DNA of 64,000 bases, from positions 930,001 through 994,000 of the forward strand of contig NW_017386027.1 in NCBI RefSeq assembly GCF_000237925.1, given 5' to 3'. The stretch is from Schistosoma mansoni. Lineage: Eukaryota; Platyhelminthes; Trematoda; Strigeidida; Schistosomatidae. The translations under genes and the position numbers were made by a program. Of this stretch, positions 33,488 to 48,201 are shown one piece after another; the stretch's first letter is position 1, and each line of letters opens with the position of its first letter. Below the pieces are notes generated by a model. It did not search any database. It was not told the DNA's origin and saw nothing but the letters and a program-made list of their open reading frames with translations.

Positions 33488-34883
33488 ACGGATTTTGACA
33501 GCCATCCCTTCACACTGTCCACTCTGCCGACACAAATACACACCACTGCTCACGATCACACAACCAATCATCTCTCACCACGCTCAACATCCGCCTCAAC
33601 CACTGCAACTTGACGACTGTGTTATCTGTCGACCGGTCGGTCAGGTACACACTGTGTACGCATCATCCACGTCACCAGTCCGCACCAACTTGTCACACTG
33701 TTTTCACATGGACACTGTGTCCGCTGCTCACTTCACATTTGTCTCGATCCACACTGACAATCAGACTGATGTGTGCATATCGACCTCTTGCTCACAGGTG
33801 GATGTGTGCAGCATCGTCGCACACGTGCATTGCTGCTCATCAGTCGTTATCGACTCCGTCTCTAAGACACATCTTTCACAAGATTCCACCACACCAACAG
33901 TATTTGTATTTGTAGTGGTATTGTTGTTGCATTGGTTGTCTTCACGAGGAGTATCAATGAATGTGAGAACAGTGTCCGTATTCACTGAGAAGTGATCAAT
34001 CCGACTACTACAATACTCCTATCAACATGGATGACTCACATGGACTGTATGATCAGACGACAATTGTTAATTTTTGTGTCTGATCAGAGATTGAATGAGG
34101 CGAGGATAGACAGTGTGTCACGCAAGCATTTGTGTGGTGTGTGTGCGCGTGTATGTGAGCGAGAGAGAAGGTGAGAGTGAGTGAGTGAGTGAGTGAGTGC
34201 GATTGGTGTTGATGACGCTCGAGGGAATGAATGAGGCAGTCTGACCGGGTGGGATGATAGAGATGACATAGGTGGAGTGTCGGGAAGCCAAGGAGCTGAG
34301 AACGAGAATGTGGGGGAATGCGTCTGTCAGATTGCATGCGACGGACAGGTACATTGATGGAATGCAGTCCACGAGAACACAGTGAACAGAAGAGGTGTTG
34401 AGAGAGATGAGCAGGAGCGATGTGGAGTGTTGAGCAACGAAGGTGAATAGTGTTTAGTAGAAGAGAGTGTGAACAAGTGGAGGTACGAGTCAGTGTACGG
34501 AGTGATTGTGGAAAGAGACATGTAGGTAGAAGGATGGGCGGATCAGTCGTAGACGACACCAGGAGGATGTGGCTGTTGAGATTAGGATGGATAGGCGAGT
34601 GGATGTCATGGGAGTGATTGGTTTAGAATGTGTGTGAGGAACGATGTAGTGTATCGACACGAGTATTGTGGTGTGTGTGTGTGTGTGTGTGCGAGAAGTT
34701 GGGAGAATGACTGATTGATTGATTGTTTGTTGGGTCGGTTGTTTTGTTTGTTTGTTGGTTGGTTGACTGATTGAGAGATGGAATAAAGGAATGAGTGAAT
34801 GACTGTCGTGTGTGAGTGAGTGAGTTATTGTTAGTGATTGTTGCTAGTGGTTTGTGGTGATATGTGTGTGGTCGGCGAAATCG

Positions 34884-34955
34884 AGCAGAGTGGCGCAGTG
34901 GAAGCGTGCTGGGCCCATAACCCAGAGGTCCGTGGATCGAAACCACGCTCTGCTA
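34884..34955 (+). tRNA. initiator tRNA-Met, array copy 5
   Basis: Consensus C49 copy with TTTT terminator. Confidence 0.97.
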
Positions 34956-36359
34956 ACGGATTTTGACAGCCATCCCTTCACACTGTCCACTCTGCCGACA
35001 CAAATACACACCACTGCTCACGATCACACAACCAATCATCTCTCACCACGCTCAACATCCGCCTCAACCACTGCAACTTGACGACTGTGTTATCTGTCGA
35101 CCGGTCGGTCAGGTACACACTGTGTACGCATCATCCACGTCACCAGTCCGCACCAACTTGTCACACTGTTTTCACATGGACACTGTGTCCGCTGTTCACT
35201 TCACATTTGTTTCGATCCACACTGACAATCAGACTGATGTGTGCATATCGACCTCTTGCTCACAGGTGGATGTGTGCAGCATCGTCGCACACGTGCATTG
35301 CTGCTCATCAGTCGTTATCGACTCCGTCTCTAAGACACATCTTTCACAAGATTCCACCACACCAACAGTATTTGTATTTGTAGTGGTATTGTTGTTGCAT
35401 TGGTTGTCTTCACGAGGAGTATCAATGAATGTGAGAACAGTGTCCATATTCACTGAGAAGTGATCAATCCGACTACTACAATACTCCTATCAACATGGAT
35501 GACTCACATGGACTGTATGATCAGACGACAATTGTTAATTTTTGTGTCTGATCAGAGATTGAATGAGGCGAGGATAGACAGTGTGTCACGCAAGCATTTG
35601 TGTGGTGTGTGTGCGCGTGTATGTGAGCGAGAGAGAAGGTGAGAGTGAGTGAGTGAGTGAGTGAGTGAGTGCGATTGGTGTTGATGACGCTCGAGGGAAT
35701 GAATGAGGCAGTCTGACCGGGTGGGATGATAGAGATGACATAGGTGGAGTGTCGGGAAGCCAAGGAGCTGAGAACGAGAATGTGGGGGAATGCGTCTGTC
35801 AGATTGCATGCGACGGACAGGTACATTGATGGAATGCAGTCCACGAGAACACAGTGAACAGAAGAGGTGTTGAGAGAGATGAGCAGGAGCGATGTGGAGT
35901 GTTGAGCAACGAAGATGAATAGTGTTTAGTAGAAGAGAGTGTGAACAAGTGGAGGTACGAGTCAGTGTACGGAGTGATTGTGGAAAGAGACATGTAGGTA
36001 GAAGGATGGGCGGATCAGTCGTAGACGACACCAAGAGGATGTGGCTGTTGAGATTAGGATGGATAGGCGAGTGGATGTCATGGGAGTGATTGGTTTAGAA
36101 TGTGTGTGAGGAACGATGTAGTGTATCGACACGAGTATTGTGGTGTGTGTGTGTGCGTGTGTGTGTGCGAGAAGTTGGGAGAATGACTGATTGATTGATT
36201 GTTTGTTGGGTTGGTTGTTTTGTTTGTTTGTTGGTTGGTTGACTGATTGAGAGATGGAATAAAGGAATGAGTGAATGACTGTCGTGTGTGAGTGAGTGAG
36301 TTATTGTTAGTGATTGTTGCTAGTGGTTTGTGGTGATATGTGTGTGGTCGGCGAAATCG

Positions 36360-36431
36360 AGCAGAGTGGCGCAGTGGGAGTGTGCTGGGCCCATAACCCA
36401 GAGGTCCGTGGATCGAAACCACGCTCTGCCA
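36360..36431 (+). tRNA. initiator tRNA-Met, array copy 6, most diverged (possible pseudogene)
   Basis: Three changes from consensus: A to G in the D loop (36378), C to T in the D stem (36381, leaving a G:T wobble), and T to C at position 72 (36430). The last turns the A1:T72 initiator identity pair into A1:C72. The anticodon arm and T arm (C49) are intact and the terminator is present. It may be transcribed but a poorer initiator. Confidence 0.88.
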
Positions 36432-37827
36432 ACGGATTTTGACAGCCATCCCTTCACACTGTCCACTCTGCCGACACAAATACACACCACTGCTCACGAT
36501 CACACAACCAATCATCTCTCACCACGCTCAACATCCGCCTCAACCACTGCAACTTGACGACTGTGTTATCTGTCGACCGGTCGGTCAGGTACACACTGTG
36601 TACGCATCATCCACGTCACCAGTCCGCACCAACTTGACACACTGTTTTCACATGGACACTGTGTCCGCTGTTCACTTCACATTTGTCTCGATCCACACTG
36701 ACAATCAGACTGATGTGTGCATATCGACCTCTTGCTCACAGGTGGATGTGTGCAGCATCGTCGCACACGTGCATTGCTGCTCATCAGTCGTTATCGACTC
36801 CGTCTCTAAGACACATCTTTCACAAGATTCCACCACACCAACAGTATTTGTATTTGTAGTGGTATTGTTGTTGCATTGGTTGTCTTCACGAGGAGTATCA
36901 ATGAATGTGAGAACAGTGTCCGTATTCACTGAGAAGTGATCAATCCGACTACTACAATACTCCTATCAACATGGATGACTCACATGGACTGTATGATCAG
37001 ACGACAATTGTTAATTTTTGTGTCTGATCAGAGATTGAATGAGGCGAGGATAGACAGTGTGTCACGCAAGCATTTGTGTGGTGTGTGTGCGCGTGTATGT
37101 GAGCGAGAGAGAAGGTGAGAGTGAGTGAGTGAGTGAGTGAGTGAGTGCGATTGGTGTTGATGACGCTCGAGGGAATGAATGAGGCAGTCTGACCGGGTGG
37201 GATGATAGAGATGACATAGGTGGAGTGTCGGGAAGCCAAGGAGCTGAGAACGAGAATGTGGGGGAATGCGTCTGTCAGATTGCATGCGACGGACAGGTAC
37301 ATTGATGGAATGCAGTCCACGAGAACACAGTGAACAGAAGAGGTGTTGAGAGAGATGAGCAGGAGCGATGTGGAGTGTTGAGCAACGAAGGTGAATAGTG
37401 TTTAGTAGAAGAGAGTGTGAACAAGTGGAGGTACGAGTCAGTGTACGGAGTGATTGTGGAAAGAGACATGTAGGTAGAAGGATGGGCGGATCAGTCGTAG
37501 ACGACACCAAGAGGATGTGGCTGTTGAGATTAGGATGGATAGGCGAGTGGATGTCATGGGAGTGATTGGTTTAGAATGTGTGTGAGGAACGATGTAGTGT
37601 ATCGACACGAGTATTGTGGTGTGTGTGTGTGTGTGCGAGAAGTTGGGAGAATGACTGATTGATTGATTGTTTGTTGGGTTGGTTGTTTTGTTTGTTTGTT
37701 GGTTGGTTGACTGATTGAGAGATGGAATAAAGGAATGAGTGAATGACTGTCGTGTGTGAGTGAGTGAGTTATTGTTAGTGATTGTTGCTAGTGGTTTGTG
37801 GTGATATGTGTGTGGTCGGCGAAATCG

Positions 37828-37899
37828 AGCAGAGTGGCGCAGTGGAAGCGTGCTGGGCCCATAACCCAGAGGTCTGTGGATCGAAACCACGCTCTGCTA
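37828..37899 (+). tRNA. initiator tRNA-Met, array copy 7
   Basis: T49 type, otherwise consensus. Confidence 0.97.
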
Positions 37900-39293
37900 A
37901 CGGATTTTGACAGCCATCCCTTCACACTGTCCACTCTGCCGACACAAATACACACCACTGCTCACGATCACACAACCAATCATCTCTCACCACGCTCAAC
38001 ATCCGCCTCAACCACTGCAACTTGACGACTGTGTTATCTGTCGACCGGTCGGTCAGGTACACACTGTGTACGCATCATCCACGTCACCAGTCCGCACCAA
38101 CTTGTCACACTGTTTTCACATGGACACTGTGTCCGCTGTTCACTTCACATTTGTCTCGATCCACACTGACAATCAGACTGATGTGTGCATATCGACCTCT
38201 TGCTCACAGGTGGATGTGTGCAGCATCGTCGCACACGTGCATTGCTGCTCATCAGTCGTTATCGACTCCGTCTCTAAGACACATCTTTCACAAGATTCCA
38301 CCACACCAACAGTATTTGTATTTGTAGTGGTATTGTTGTTGCATTGGTTGTCTTCACGAGGAGTATCAATGAATGTGAGAACAGTGTCCGTATTCACTGA
38401 GAAGTGATCAATCCGACTACTACAATACTCCTATCAACATGGATGACTCACATGGACTGTATGATCAGACGACAATTGTTAATTTTTGTGTCTGATCAGA
38501 GATTGAATGAGGCGAGGATAGACAGTGTGTCACGCAAGCATTTGTGTGGTGTGTGTGCGCGTGTATGTGAGCGAGAGAGAAGGTGAGAGTGAGTGAGTGA
38601 GTGAGTGAGTGCGATTGGTGTTGATGACGCTCGAGGGAATGAATGAGGCAGTCTGACCGGGTGGGATGATAGAGATGACATAGGTGGAGTGTCGGGAAGC
38701 CAAGGAGCTGAGAACGAGAATGTGGGGGAATGCGTCTGTCAGATTGCATGCGACGGACAGGTACATTGATGGAATGCAGTCCACGAGAACACAGTGAACA
38801 GAAGAGGTGTTGAGAGAGATGAGCAGGAGCGATGTGGAGTGTTGAGCAACGAAGGTGAATAGTGTTTAGTAGAAGAGAGTGTGAACAAGTGGAGGTACGA
38901 GTCAGTGTACGGAGTGATTGTGGAAAGAGACATGTAGGTAGAAGGATGGGCGGATCAGTCGTAGACGACACCAAGAGGATGTGGCTGTTGAGATTAGGAT
39001 GGATAGGCGAGTGGATGTCATGGGAGTGATTGGTTTAGAATGTGTGTGAGGAACGATGTAGTGTATCGACACGAGTATTGTGGTGTGTGTGTGTGTGTGT
39101 GCGAGAAGTTGGGAGAATGACTGATTGATTGATTGTTTGTTGGGTTGGTTGTTTTGTTTGTTTGTTGGTTGGTTGACTGATTGAGAGATGGAATAAAGGA
39201 ATGAGTGAATGACTGTCGTGTGTGAGTGAGTGAGTTATTGTTAGTGATTGTTGCTAGTGGTTTGTGGTGATATGTGTGTGGTCGGCGAAATCG

Positions 39294-39365
39294 AGCAGAG
39301 TGGCGCAGTGGAAGCGTGCTGGGCCCATAACCCAGAGGTCCGTGGGTCGAAACCACGCTCTGCTA
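39294..39365 (+). tRNA. initiator tRNA-Met, array copy 8, A54G variant
   Basis: Base 39346 is G, so the T loop starts GTCGAAA and the initiator-specific A54 is lost; the same base lies in the Pol III B box. C49 type. The rest is consensus. Confidence 0.93.
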
Positions 39366-40763
39366 ACGGATTTTGACAGCCATCCCTTCACACTGTCCAC
39401 TCTGCCGACACAAATACACACCACTGCTCACGATCACACAACCAATCATCTCTCACCACGCTCAACATCCGCCTCAACCACTGCAACTTGACGACTGTGT
39501 TATCTGTCGACCGGTCGGTCAGGTACACACTGTGTACGCATCATCCACGTCACCAGTCCGCACCAACTTGTCACACTGTTTTCACATGGACACTGTGTCC
39601 GCTGCTCACTTCACATTTGTCTCGATCCACACTGACAATCAGACTGATGTGTGCATATCGACCTCTTGCTCACAGGTGGATGTGTGCAGCATCGTCGCAC
39701 ACGTGCATTGCTGCTCATCAGTCGTTATCGACTCCGTCTCTAAGACACATCTTTCACAAGATTCCACCACACCAACAGTATTTGTATTTGTAGTGGTATT
39801 GTTGTTGCATTGGTTGTCTTCACGAGGAGTATCAATGAATGTGAGAACAGTGTCCGTATTCACTGAGAAGTGATCAATCCGACTACTACAATACTCCTAT
39901 CAACATGGATGACTCACATGGACTGTATGATCAGACGACAATTGTTAATTTTTGTGTCTGATCAGAGATTGAATGAGGCGAGGATAGACAGTGTGTCACG
40001 CAAGCATTTGTGTGGTGTGTGTGCGCGTGTATGTGAGCGAGAGAGAAGGTGAGGGTGAGTGAGTGAGTGAGTGAGTGAGTGCGATTGGTGTTGATGACGC
40101 TCGAGGGAATGAATGAGGCAGTCTGACCGGGTGGGATGATAGAGATGACATAGGTGGAGTGTCGGGGAGCCAAGGAGCTGAGAACGAGAATGTGGGGGAA
40201 TGCGTCTGTCAGATTGCATGCGACGGACAGGTACATTGATGGAATGCAGTCCACGAGAACACAGTGAACAGAAGAGGTGTTGAGAGAGATGAGCAGGAGC
40301 GATGTGGAGTGTTGAGCAACGAAGGTGAATAGTGTTTAGTAGAAGAGAGTGTGAACAAGTGGAGGTACGAGTCAGTGTACGGAGTGATTGTGGAAAGAGA
40401 CATGTAGGTAGAAGGATGGGCGGATCAGTCGTAGACGACACCAAGAGGATGTGGCTGTTGAGATTAGGATGGATAGGCGAGTGGATGTCATGGGAGTGAT
40501 TGGTTTAGAATGTGTGTGAGGAACGATGTAGTGTATCGACACGAGTATTGTGGTGTGTGTGTGTGTGTGTGCGAGAAGTTGGGAGAATGACTGATTGATT
40601 GATTGTTTGTTGGGTTGGTTGTTTTGTTTGTTTGTTGGTTGGTTGACTGATTGAGAGATGGAATAAAGGAATGAGTGAATGACTGTCGTGTGTGAGTGAG
40701 TGAGTTATTGTTAGTGATTGTTGCTAGTGGTTTGTGGTGATATGTGTGTGGTCGGCGAAATCG

Positions 40764-40835
40764 AGCAGAGTGGCGCAGTGGAAGCGTGCTGGGCCCATAA
40801 CCCAGAGGTCCGTGGATCGAAACCACGCTCTGCTA
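40764..40835 (+). tRNA. initiator tRNA-Met, array copy 9
   Basis: Consensus C49 copy. Confidence 0.97.
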
Positions 40836-42229
40836 ACGGATTTTGACAGCCATCCCTTCACACTGTCCACTCTGCCGACACAAATACACACCACTGCTCA
40901 CGATCACACAACCAATCATCTCTCACCACGCTCAACATCCGCCTCAACCACTGCAACTTGACGACTGTGTTATCTGTCGACCGGTCGGTCAGGTACACAC
41001 TGTGTACGCATCATCCACGTCACCAGTCCGCACCAACTTGTCACACTGTTTTCACATGGACACTGTGTCCGCTGTTCACTTCACATTTGTCTCGATCCAC
41101 ACTGACAATCAGACTGATGTGTGCATATCGACCTCTTGCTCACAGGTGGATGTGTGCAGCATCGTCGCACACGTGCATTGCTGCTCATCAGTCGTTATCG
41201 ACTCCGTCTCTAAGACACATCTTTCACAAGATTCCACCACACCAACAGTATTTGTATTTGTAGTGGTATTGTTGTTGCATTGGTTGTCTTCACGAGGAGT
41301 ATCAATGAATGTGAGAACAGTGTCCATATTCACTGAGAAGTGATCAATCCGACTACTACAATACTCCTATCAACATGGATGACTCACATGGACTGTATGA
41401 TCAGACGACAATTGTTAATTTTTGTGTCTGATCAGAGATTGAATGAGGCGAGGACAGACAGTGTGTCACGCAAGCATTTGTGTGGTGTGTGTGCGCGTGT
41501 ATGTGAGCGAGAGAGAAGGTGAGAGTGAGTGAGTGAGTGAGTGAGTGCGATTGGTGTTGATGACGCTCGAGGGAATGAATGAGGCAGTCTGACCGGGTGG
41601 GATGATAGAGATGACATAGGTGGAGTGTCGGGAAGCCAAGGAGCTGAGAACGAGAATGTGGGGGAATGCGTCTGTCAGATTGCATGCGACGGACAGGTAC
41701 ATTGATGGAATGCAGTCCACGAGAACACAGTGAACAGAAGAGGTGTTGAGAGAGATGAGCAGGAGCGATGTGGAGTGTTGAGCAACGAAGGTGAATAGTG
41801 TTTAGTAGAAGAGAGTGTGAACAAGTGGAGGTACGAGTCAGTGTACGGAGTGATTGTGGAAAGAGACATGTAGGTAGAAGGATGGGCGGATCAGTCGTAG
41901 ACGACACCAGGAGGATGTGGCTGTTGAGATTAGGATGGATAGGCGAGTGGATGTCATGGGAGTGATTGGTTTAGAATGTGTGTGAGGAACGATGTAGTGT
42001 ATCGACACGAGTATTGTGGTGTGTGTGTGTGTGTGTGCGAGAAGTTGGGAGAATGACTGATTGATTGATTGTTTGTTGGGTCGGTTGTTTTGTTTGTTTG
42101 TTGGTTGGTTGACTGATTGAGAGATGGAATAAAGGAATGAGTGAATGACTGTCGTGTGTGAGTGAGTGAGTTATTGTTAGTGATTGTTGCTAGTGGTTTG
42201 TGGTGATATGTGTGTTGTCGGCGAAATCG

Positions 42230-42301
42230 AGCAGAGTGGCGCAGTGGAAGCGTGCTGGGCCCATAACCCAGAGGTCTGTGGATCGAAACCACGCTCTGCT
42301 A
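42230..42301 (+). tRNA. initiator tRNA-Met, array copy 10
   Basis: T49 type. The 5' flank carries TGTGTTGTCGGCG, a variant shared with copies 16, 17 and 18. Confidence 0.97.
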
Positions 42302-43697
42302 ACGGATTTTGACAGCCATCCCTTCACACTGTCCACTCTGCCGACACAAATACACACCACTGCTCACGATCACACAACCAATCATCTCTCACCACGCTCA
42401 ACATCCGCCTCAACCACTGCAACTTGACGACTGTGTTATCTGTCGACCGGTCGGTCAGGTACACACTGTGTACGCATCATCCACGTCACCAGTCCGCACC
42501 AACTTGTCACACTGTTTTCACATGGACACTGTGTCCGCTGTTCACTTCACATTTGTCTCGATCCACACTGACAATCAGACTGATGTGTGCATATCGACCT
42601 CTTGCTCACAGGTGGATGTGTGCAGCATCGTCGCACACGTGCATTGCTGCTCATCAGTCGTTGTCGACTCCGTCTCTAAGACACATCTTTCACAAGATTC
42701 CACCACACCAACAGTATTTGTATTTGTAGTGGTATTGTTGTTGCATTGGTTGTCTTCACGAGGAGTATCAATGAATGTGAGAACAGTGTCCATATTCACT
42801 GAGAAGTGATCAATCCGACTACTACAATACTCCTATCAACATGGATGACTCACATGGACTGTATGATCAGACGACAATTGTTAATTTTTGTGTCTGATCA
42901 GAGATTGAATGAGGCGAGGATAGACAGTGTGTCACGCAAGCATTTGTGTGGTGTGTGTGCGCGTGTATGTGAGCGAGAGAGAAGGTGAGGGTGAGTGAGT
43001 GAGTGAGTGAGTGAGTGCGATTGGTGTTGATGACGCTCGAGGGAATGAATGAGGCAGTCTGACCGGGTGGGATGATAGAGATGACATAGGTGGAGTGTCG
43101 GGAAGCCAAGGAGCTGAGAACGAGAATGTGGGGGAATGCGTCTGTCAGATTGCATGCGACGGACAGGTACATTGATGGAATGCAGTCCACGAGAACACAG
43201 TGAACAGAAGAGGTGTTGAGAGAGATGAGCAGGAGCGATGTGGAGTGTTGAGCAACGAAGATGAATAGTGTTTAGTAGAAGAGAGTGTGAACAAGTGGAG
43301 GTACGAGTCAGTGTACGGAGTGATTGTGGAAAGAGACATGTAGGTAGAAGGATGGGCGGATCAGTCGTAGACGACACCAAGAGGATGTGGCTGTTGAGAT
43401 TAGGATGGATAGGCGAGTGGATGTCATGGGAGTGATTGGTTTAGAATGTGTGTGAGGAACGATGTAGTGTATCGACACGAGTATTGTGGTGTGTGTGTGT
43501 GTGTGCGAGAAGTTGGGAGAATGACTGATTGATTGATTGTTTGTTGGGTTGGTTGTTTTGTTTGTTTGTTGGTTGGTTGACTGATTGAGAGATGGAATAA
43601 AGGAATGAGTGAATGACTGTCGTGTGTGAGTGAGTGAGTTATTGTTAGTGATTGTTGCTAGTGGTTTGTGGTGATATGTGTGTGGTCGGCGAAATCG

Positions 43698-43769
43698 AGC
43701 AGAGTGGCGCAGTGGAAGCGTGCTGGGCCCATAACCCAGAGGTCCGTGGATCGAAACCACGCTCTGCTA
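43698..43769 (+). tRNA. initiator tRNA-Met, array copy 11
   Basis: Consensus C49 copy. Confidence 0.97.
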
Positions 43770-45181
43770 ACGGATTTTGACAGCCATCCCTTCACACTGT
43801 CCACTCTGCCGACACAAATACACACCACTGCTCACGATCACACAACCAATCATCTCTCACCACGCTCAACATCCGCCTCAACCACTGCAACTTGACGACT
43901 GTGTTATCTGTCGACCGGTCGGTCAGGTACACACTGTGTACGCATCATCCACGTCACCAGTCCGCACCAACTTGTCACACTGTTTTCACATGGACACTGT
44001 GTCCGCTGTTCACTTCACATTTGTCTCGATCCACACTGACAATCAGACTGATGTGTGCATATCGACCTCTTGCTCACAGGTGGATGTGTGCAGCATCGTC
44101 GCACACGTGCATTGCTGCTCATCAGTCGTTATCGACTCCGTCTCTAAGACACATCTTTCACAAGATTCCACCACACCAACAGTATTTGTATTTGTAGTGG
44201 TATTGTTGTTGCATTGGTTGTCTTCACGAGGAGTATCAATGAATGTGAGAACAGTGTCCATATTCACTGAGAAGTGATCAATCCGACTACTACAATACTC
44301 CTATCAACATGGATGACTCACATGGACTGTATGATCAGACGACAATTGTTAATTTTTGTGTCTGATCAGAGATTGAATGAGGCGAGGATAGACAGTGTGT
44401 CACGCAAGCATTTGTGTGGTGTGTGTGCGCGTGTATGTGAGCGAGAGAGAAGGTGAGAGTGAGTGAGTGAGTGAGTGAGTGAGTGAGTGAGTGCGATTGG
44501 TGTTGATGACGCTCGAGGGAATGAATGAGGCAGTCTGACCGGGTGGGATGATAGAGATGACATAGGTGGAGTGTCGGGAAGCCAAGGAGCTGAGAACGAG
44601 AATGTGGGGGAATGCGTCTGTCAGATTGCATGCGACGGACAGGTACATTGATGGAATGCAGTCCACGAGAACACAGTGAACAGAAGAGGTGTTGAGAGAG
44701 ATGAGCAGGAGCGATGTGGAGTGTTGAGCAACGAAGATGAATAGTGTTTAGTAGAAGAGAGTGTGAACAAGTGGAGGTACGAGTCAGTGTACGGAGTGAT
44801 TGTGGAAAGAGACATGTAGGTAGAAGGATGGGCGGATCAGTCGTAGACGACACCAAGAGGATGTGGCTGTTGAGATTAGGATGGATAGGCGAGTGGATGT
44901 CATGGGAGTGATTGGTTTAGAATGTGTGTGAGGAACGATGTAGTGTATCGACACGAGTATTGTGGTGTGTGTGTGTGCGTGTGTGTGTGCGAGAAGTTGG
45001 GAGAATGACTGATTGATTGATTGTTTGTTGGGTTGGTTGTTTTGTTTGTTTGTTGGTTGGTTGACTGATTGAGAGATGGAATAAAGGAATGAGTGAATGA
45101 CTGTCGTGTGTGAGTGAGTGAGTTATTGTTAGTGATTGTTGCTAGTGGTTTGTGGTGATATGTGTGTGGTCGGCGAAATCG

Positions 45182-45253
45182 AGCAGAGTGGCGCAGTGGA
45201 AGCGTGCTGGGCCCATAACCCAGAGGTCCGTGGATCGAAACCACGCTCTGCTA
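45182..45253 (+). tRNA. initiator tRNA-Met, array copy 12
   Basis: Consensus C49 copy. Its downstream spacer shares CTTGACACACTG with the copy 6 unit only. Confidence 0.97.
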
Positions 45254-46653
45254 ACGGATTTTGACAGCCATCCCTTCACACTGTCCACTCTGCCGACACA
45301 AATACACACCACTGCTCACGATCACACAACCAATCATCTCTCACCACGCTCAACATCCGCCTCAACCACTGCAACTTGACGACTGTGTTATCTGTCGACC
45401 GGTCGGTCAGGTACACACTGTGTACGCATCATCCACGTCACCAGTCCGCACCAACTTGACACACTGTTTTCACATGGACACTGTGTCCGCTGTTCACTTC
45501 ACATTTGTCTCGATCCACACTGACAATCAGACTGATGTGTGCATATCGACCTCTTGCTCACAGGTGGATGTGTGCAGCATCGTCGCACACGTGCATTGCT
45601 GCTCATCAGTCGTTATCGACTCCGTCTCTAAGACACATCTTTCACAAGATTCCACCACACCAACAGTATTTGTATTTGTAGTGGTATTGTTGTTGCATTG
45701 GTTGTCTTCACGAGGAGTATCAATGAATGTGAGAACAGTGTCCGTATTCACTGAGAAGTGATCAATCCGACTACTACAATACTCCTATCAACATGGATGA
45801 CTCACATGGACTGTATGATCAGACGACAATTGTTAATTTTTGTGTCTGATCAGAGATTGAATGAGGCGAGGATAGACAGTGTGTCACGCAAGCATTTGTG
45901 TGGTGTGTGTGCGCGTGTATGTGAGCGAGAGAGAAGGTGAGAGTGAGTGAGTGAGTGAGTGAGTGCGATTGGTGTTGATGACGCTCGAGGGAATGAATGA
46001 GGCAGTCTGACCGGGTGGGATGATAGAGATGACATAGGTGGAGTGTCGGGAAGCCAAGGAGCTGAGAACGAGAATGTGGGGGAATGCGTCTGTCAGATTG
46101 CATGCGACGGACAGGTACATTGATGGAATGCAGTCCACGAGAACACAGTGAACAGAAGAGGTGTTGAGAGAGATGAGCAGGAGCGATGTGGAGTGTTGAG
46201 CAACGAAGGTGAATAGTGTTTAGTAGAAGAGAGTGTGAACAAGTGGAGGTACGAGTCAGTGTACGGAGTGATTGTGGAAAGAGACATGTAGGTAGAAGGA
46301 TGGGCGGATCAGTCGTAGACGACACCAAGAGGATGTGGCTGTTGAGATTAGGATGGATAGGCGAGTGGATGTCATGGGAGTGATTGGTTTAGAATGTGTG
46401 TGAGGAACGATGTAGTGTATCGACACGAGTATTGTGGTGTGTGTGTGTGCGTGTGTGTGTGCGAGAAGTTGGGAGAATGACTGATTGATTGATTGTTTGT
46501 TGGGTTGGTTGTTTTGTTTGTTTGTTGGTTGGTTGACTGATTGAGAGATGGAATAAAGGAATGAGTGAATGACTGTCGTGTGTGAGTGAGTGAGTTATTG
46601 TTAGTGATTGTTGCTAGTGGTTTGTGGTGATATGTGTGTGGTCGGCGAAATCG

Positions 46654-46725
46654 AGCAGAGTGGCGCAGTGGAAGCGTGCTGGGCCCATAACCCAGAGGTC
46701 CGTGGATCGAAACCACGCTCTGCTA
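46654..46725 (+). tRNA. initiator tRNA-Met, array copy 13
   Basis: Consensus C49 copy. Confidence 0.97.
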
Positions 46726-48129
46726 ACGGATTTTGACAGCCATCCCTTCACACTGTCCACTCTGCCGACACAAATACACACCACTGCTCACGATCACACA
46801 ACCAATCATCTCTCACCACGCTCAACATCCGCCTCAACCACTGCAACTTGACGACTGTGTTATCTGTCGACCGGTCGGTCAGGTACACACTGTGTACGCA
46901 TCATCCACGTCACCAGTCCGCACCAACTTGTCACACTGTTTTCACATGGACACTGTGTCCGCTGTTCACTTCACATTTGTCTCGATCCACACTGACAATC
47001 AGACTGATGTGTGCATATCGACCTCTTGCTCACAGGTGGATGTGTGCAGCATCGTCGCACACGTGCATTGCTGCTCATCAGTCGTTATCGACTCCGTCTC
47101 TAAGACACATCTTTCACAAGATTCCACCACACCAACAGTATTTGTATTTGTAGTGGTATTGTTGTTGCATTGGTTGTCTTCACGAGGAGTATCAATGAAT
47201 GTGAGAACAGTGTCCATATTCACTGAGAAGTGATCAATCCGACTACTACAATACTCCTATCAACATGGATGACTCACATGGACTGTATGATCAGACGACA
47301 ATTGTTAATTTTTGTGTCTGATCAGAGATTGAATGAGGCGAGGATAGACAGTGTGTCACGCAAGCATTTGTGTGGTGTGTGTGCGCGTGTATGTGAGCGA
47401 GAGAGAAGGTGAGAGTGAGTGAGTGAGTGAGTGAGTGAGTGCGATTGGTGTTGATGATGCTCGAGGGAATGAATGAGGCAGTCTGACCGGGTGGGATGAT
47501 AGAGATGACATAGGTGGAGTGTCGGGAAGCCAAGGAGCTGAGAACGAGAATGTGGGGGAATGCGTCTGTCAGATTGCATGCGACGGACAGGTACATTGAT
47601 GGAATGCAGTCCACGAGAACACAGTGAACAGAAGAGGTGTTGAGAGAGATGAGCAGGAGCGATGTGGAGTGTTGAGCAACGAAGGTGAATAGTGTTTAGT
47701 AGAAGAGAGTGTGAACAAGTGGAGGTACGAGTCAGTGTACGGAGTGATTGTGGAAAGAGACATGTAGGTAGAAGGATGGGCGGATCAGTCGTAGACGACA
47801 CCAAGAGGATGTGGCTGTTGAGATTAGGATGGATAGGCGAGTGGATGTCATGGGAGTGATTGGTTTAGAATGTGTGTGAGGAACGATGTAGTGTATCGAC
47901 ACGAGTATTGTGGTGTGTGTGTGTGCGTGTGTGTGTGCGAGAAGTTGGGAGAATGACTGATTGATTGATTGTTTGTTGGGTTGGTTGTTTTGTTTGTTTG
48001 TTGGTTGGTTGACTGATTGAGAGATGGAATAAAGGAATGAGTGAATGACTGTCGTGTGTGAGTGAGTGAGTTATTGTTAGTGATTGTTGCTAGTGGTTTG
48101 TGGTGATATGTGTGTGGTCGGCGAAATCG

Positions 48130-48201
48130 AGCAGAGTGGCGCAGTGGAAGCGTGCTGGGCCCATAACCCAGAGGTCCGTGGATCGAAACCACGCTCTGCT
48201 A
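48130..48201 (+). tRNA. initiator tRNA-Met, array copy 14
   Basis: Consensus C49 copy. Confidence 0.97.
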
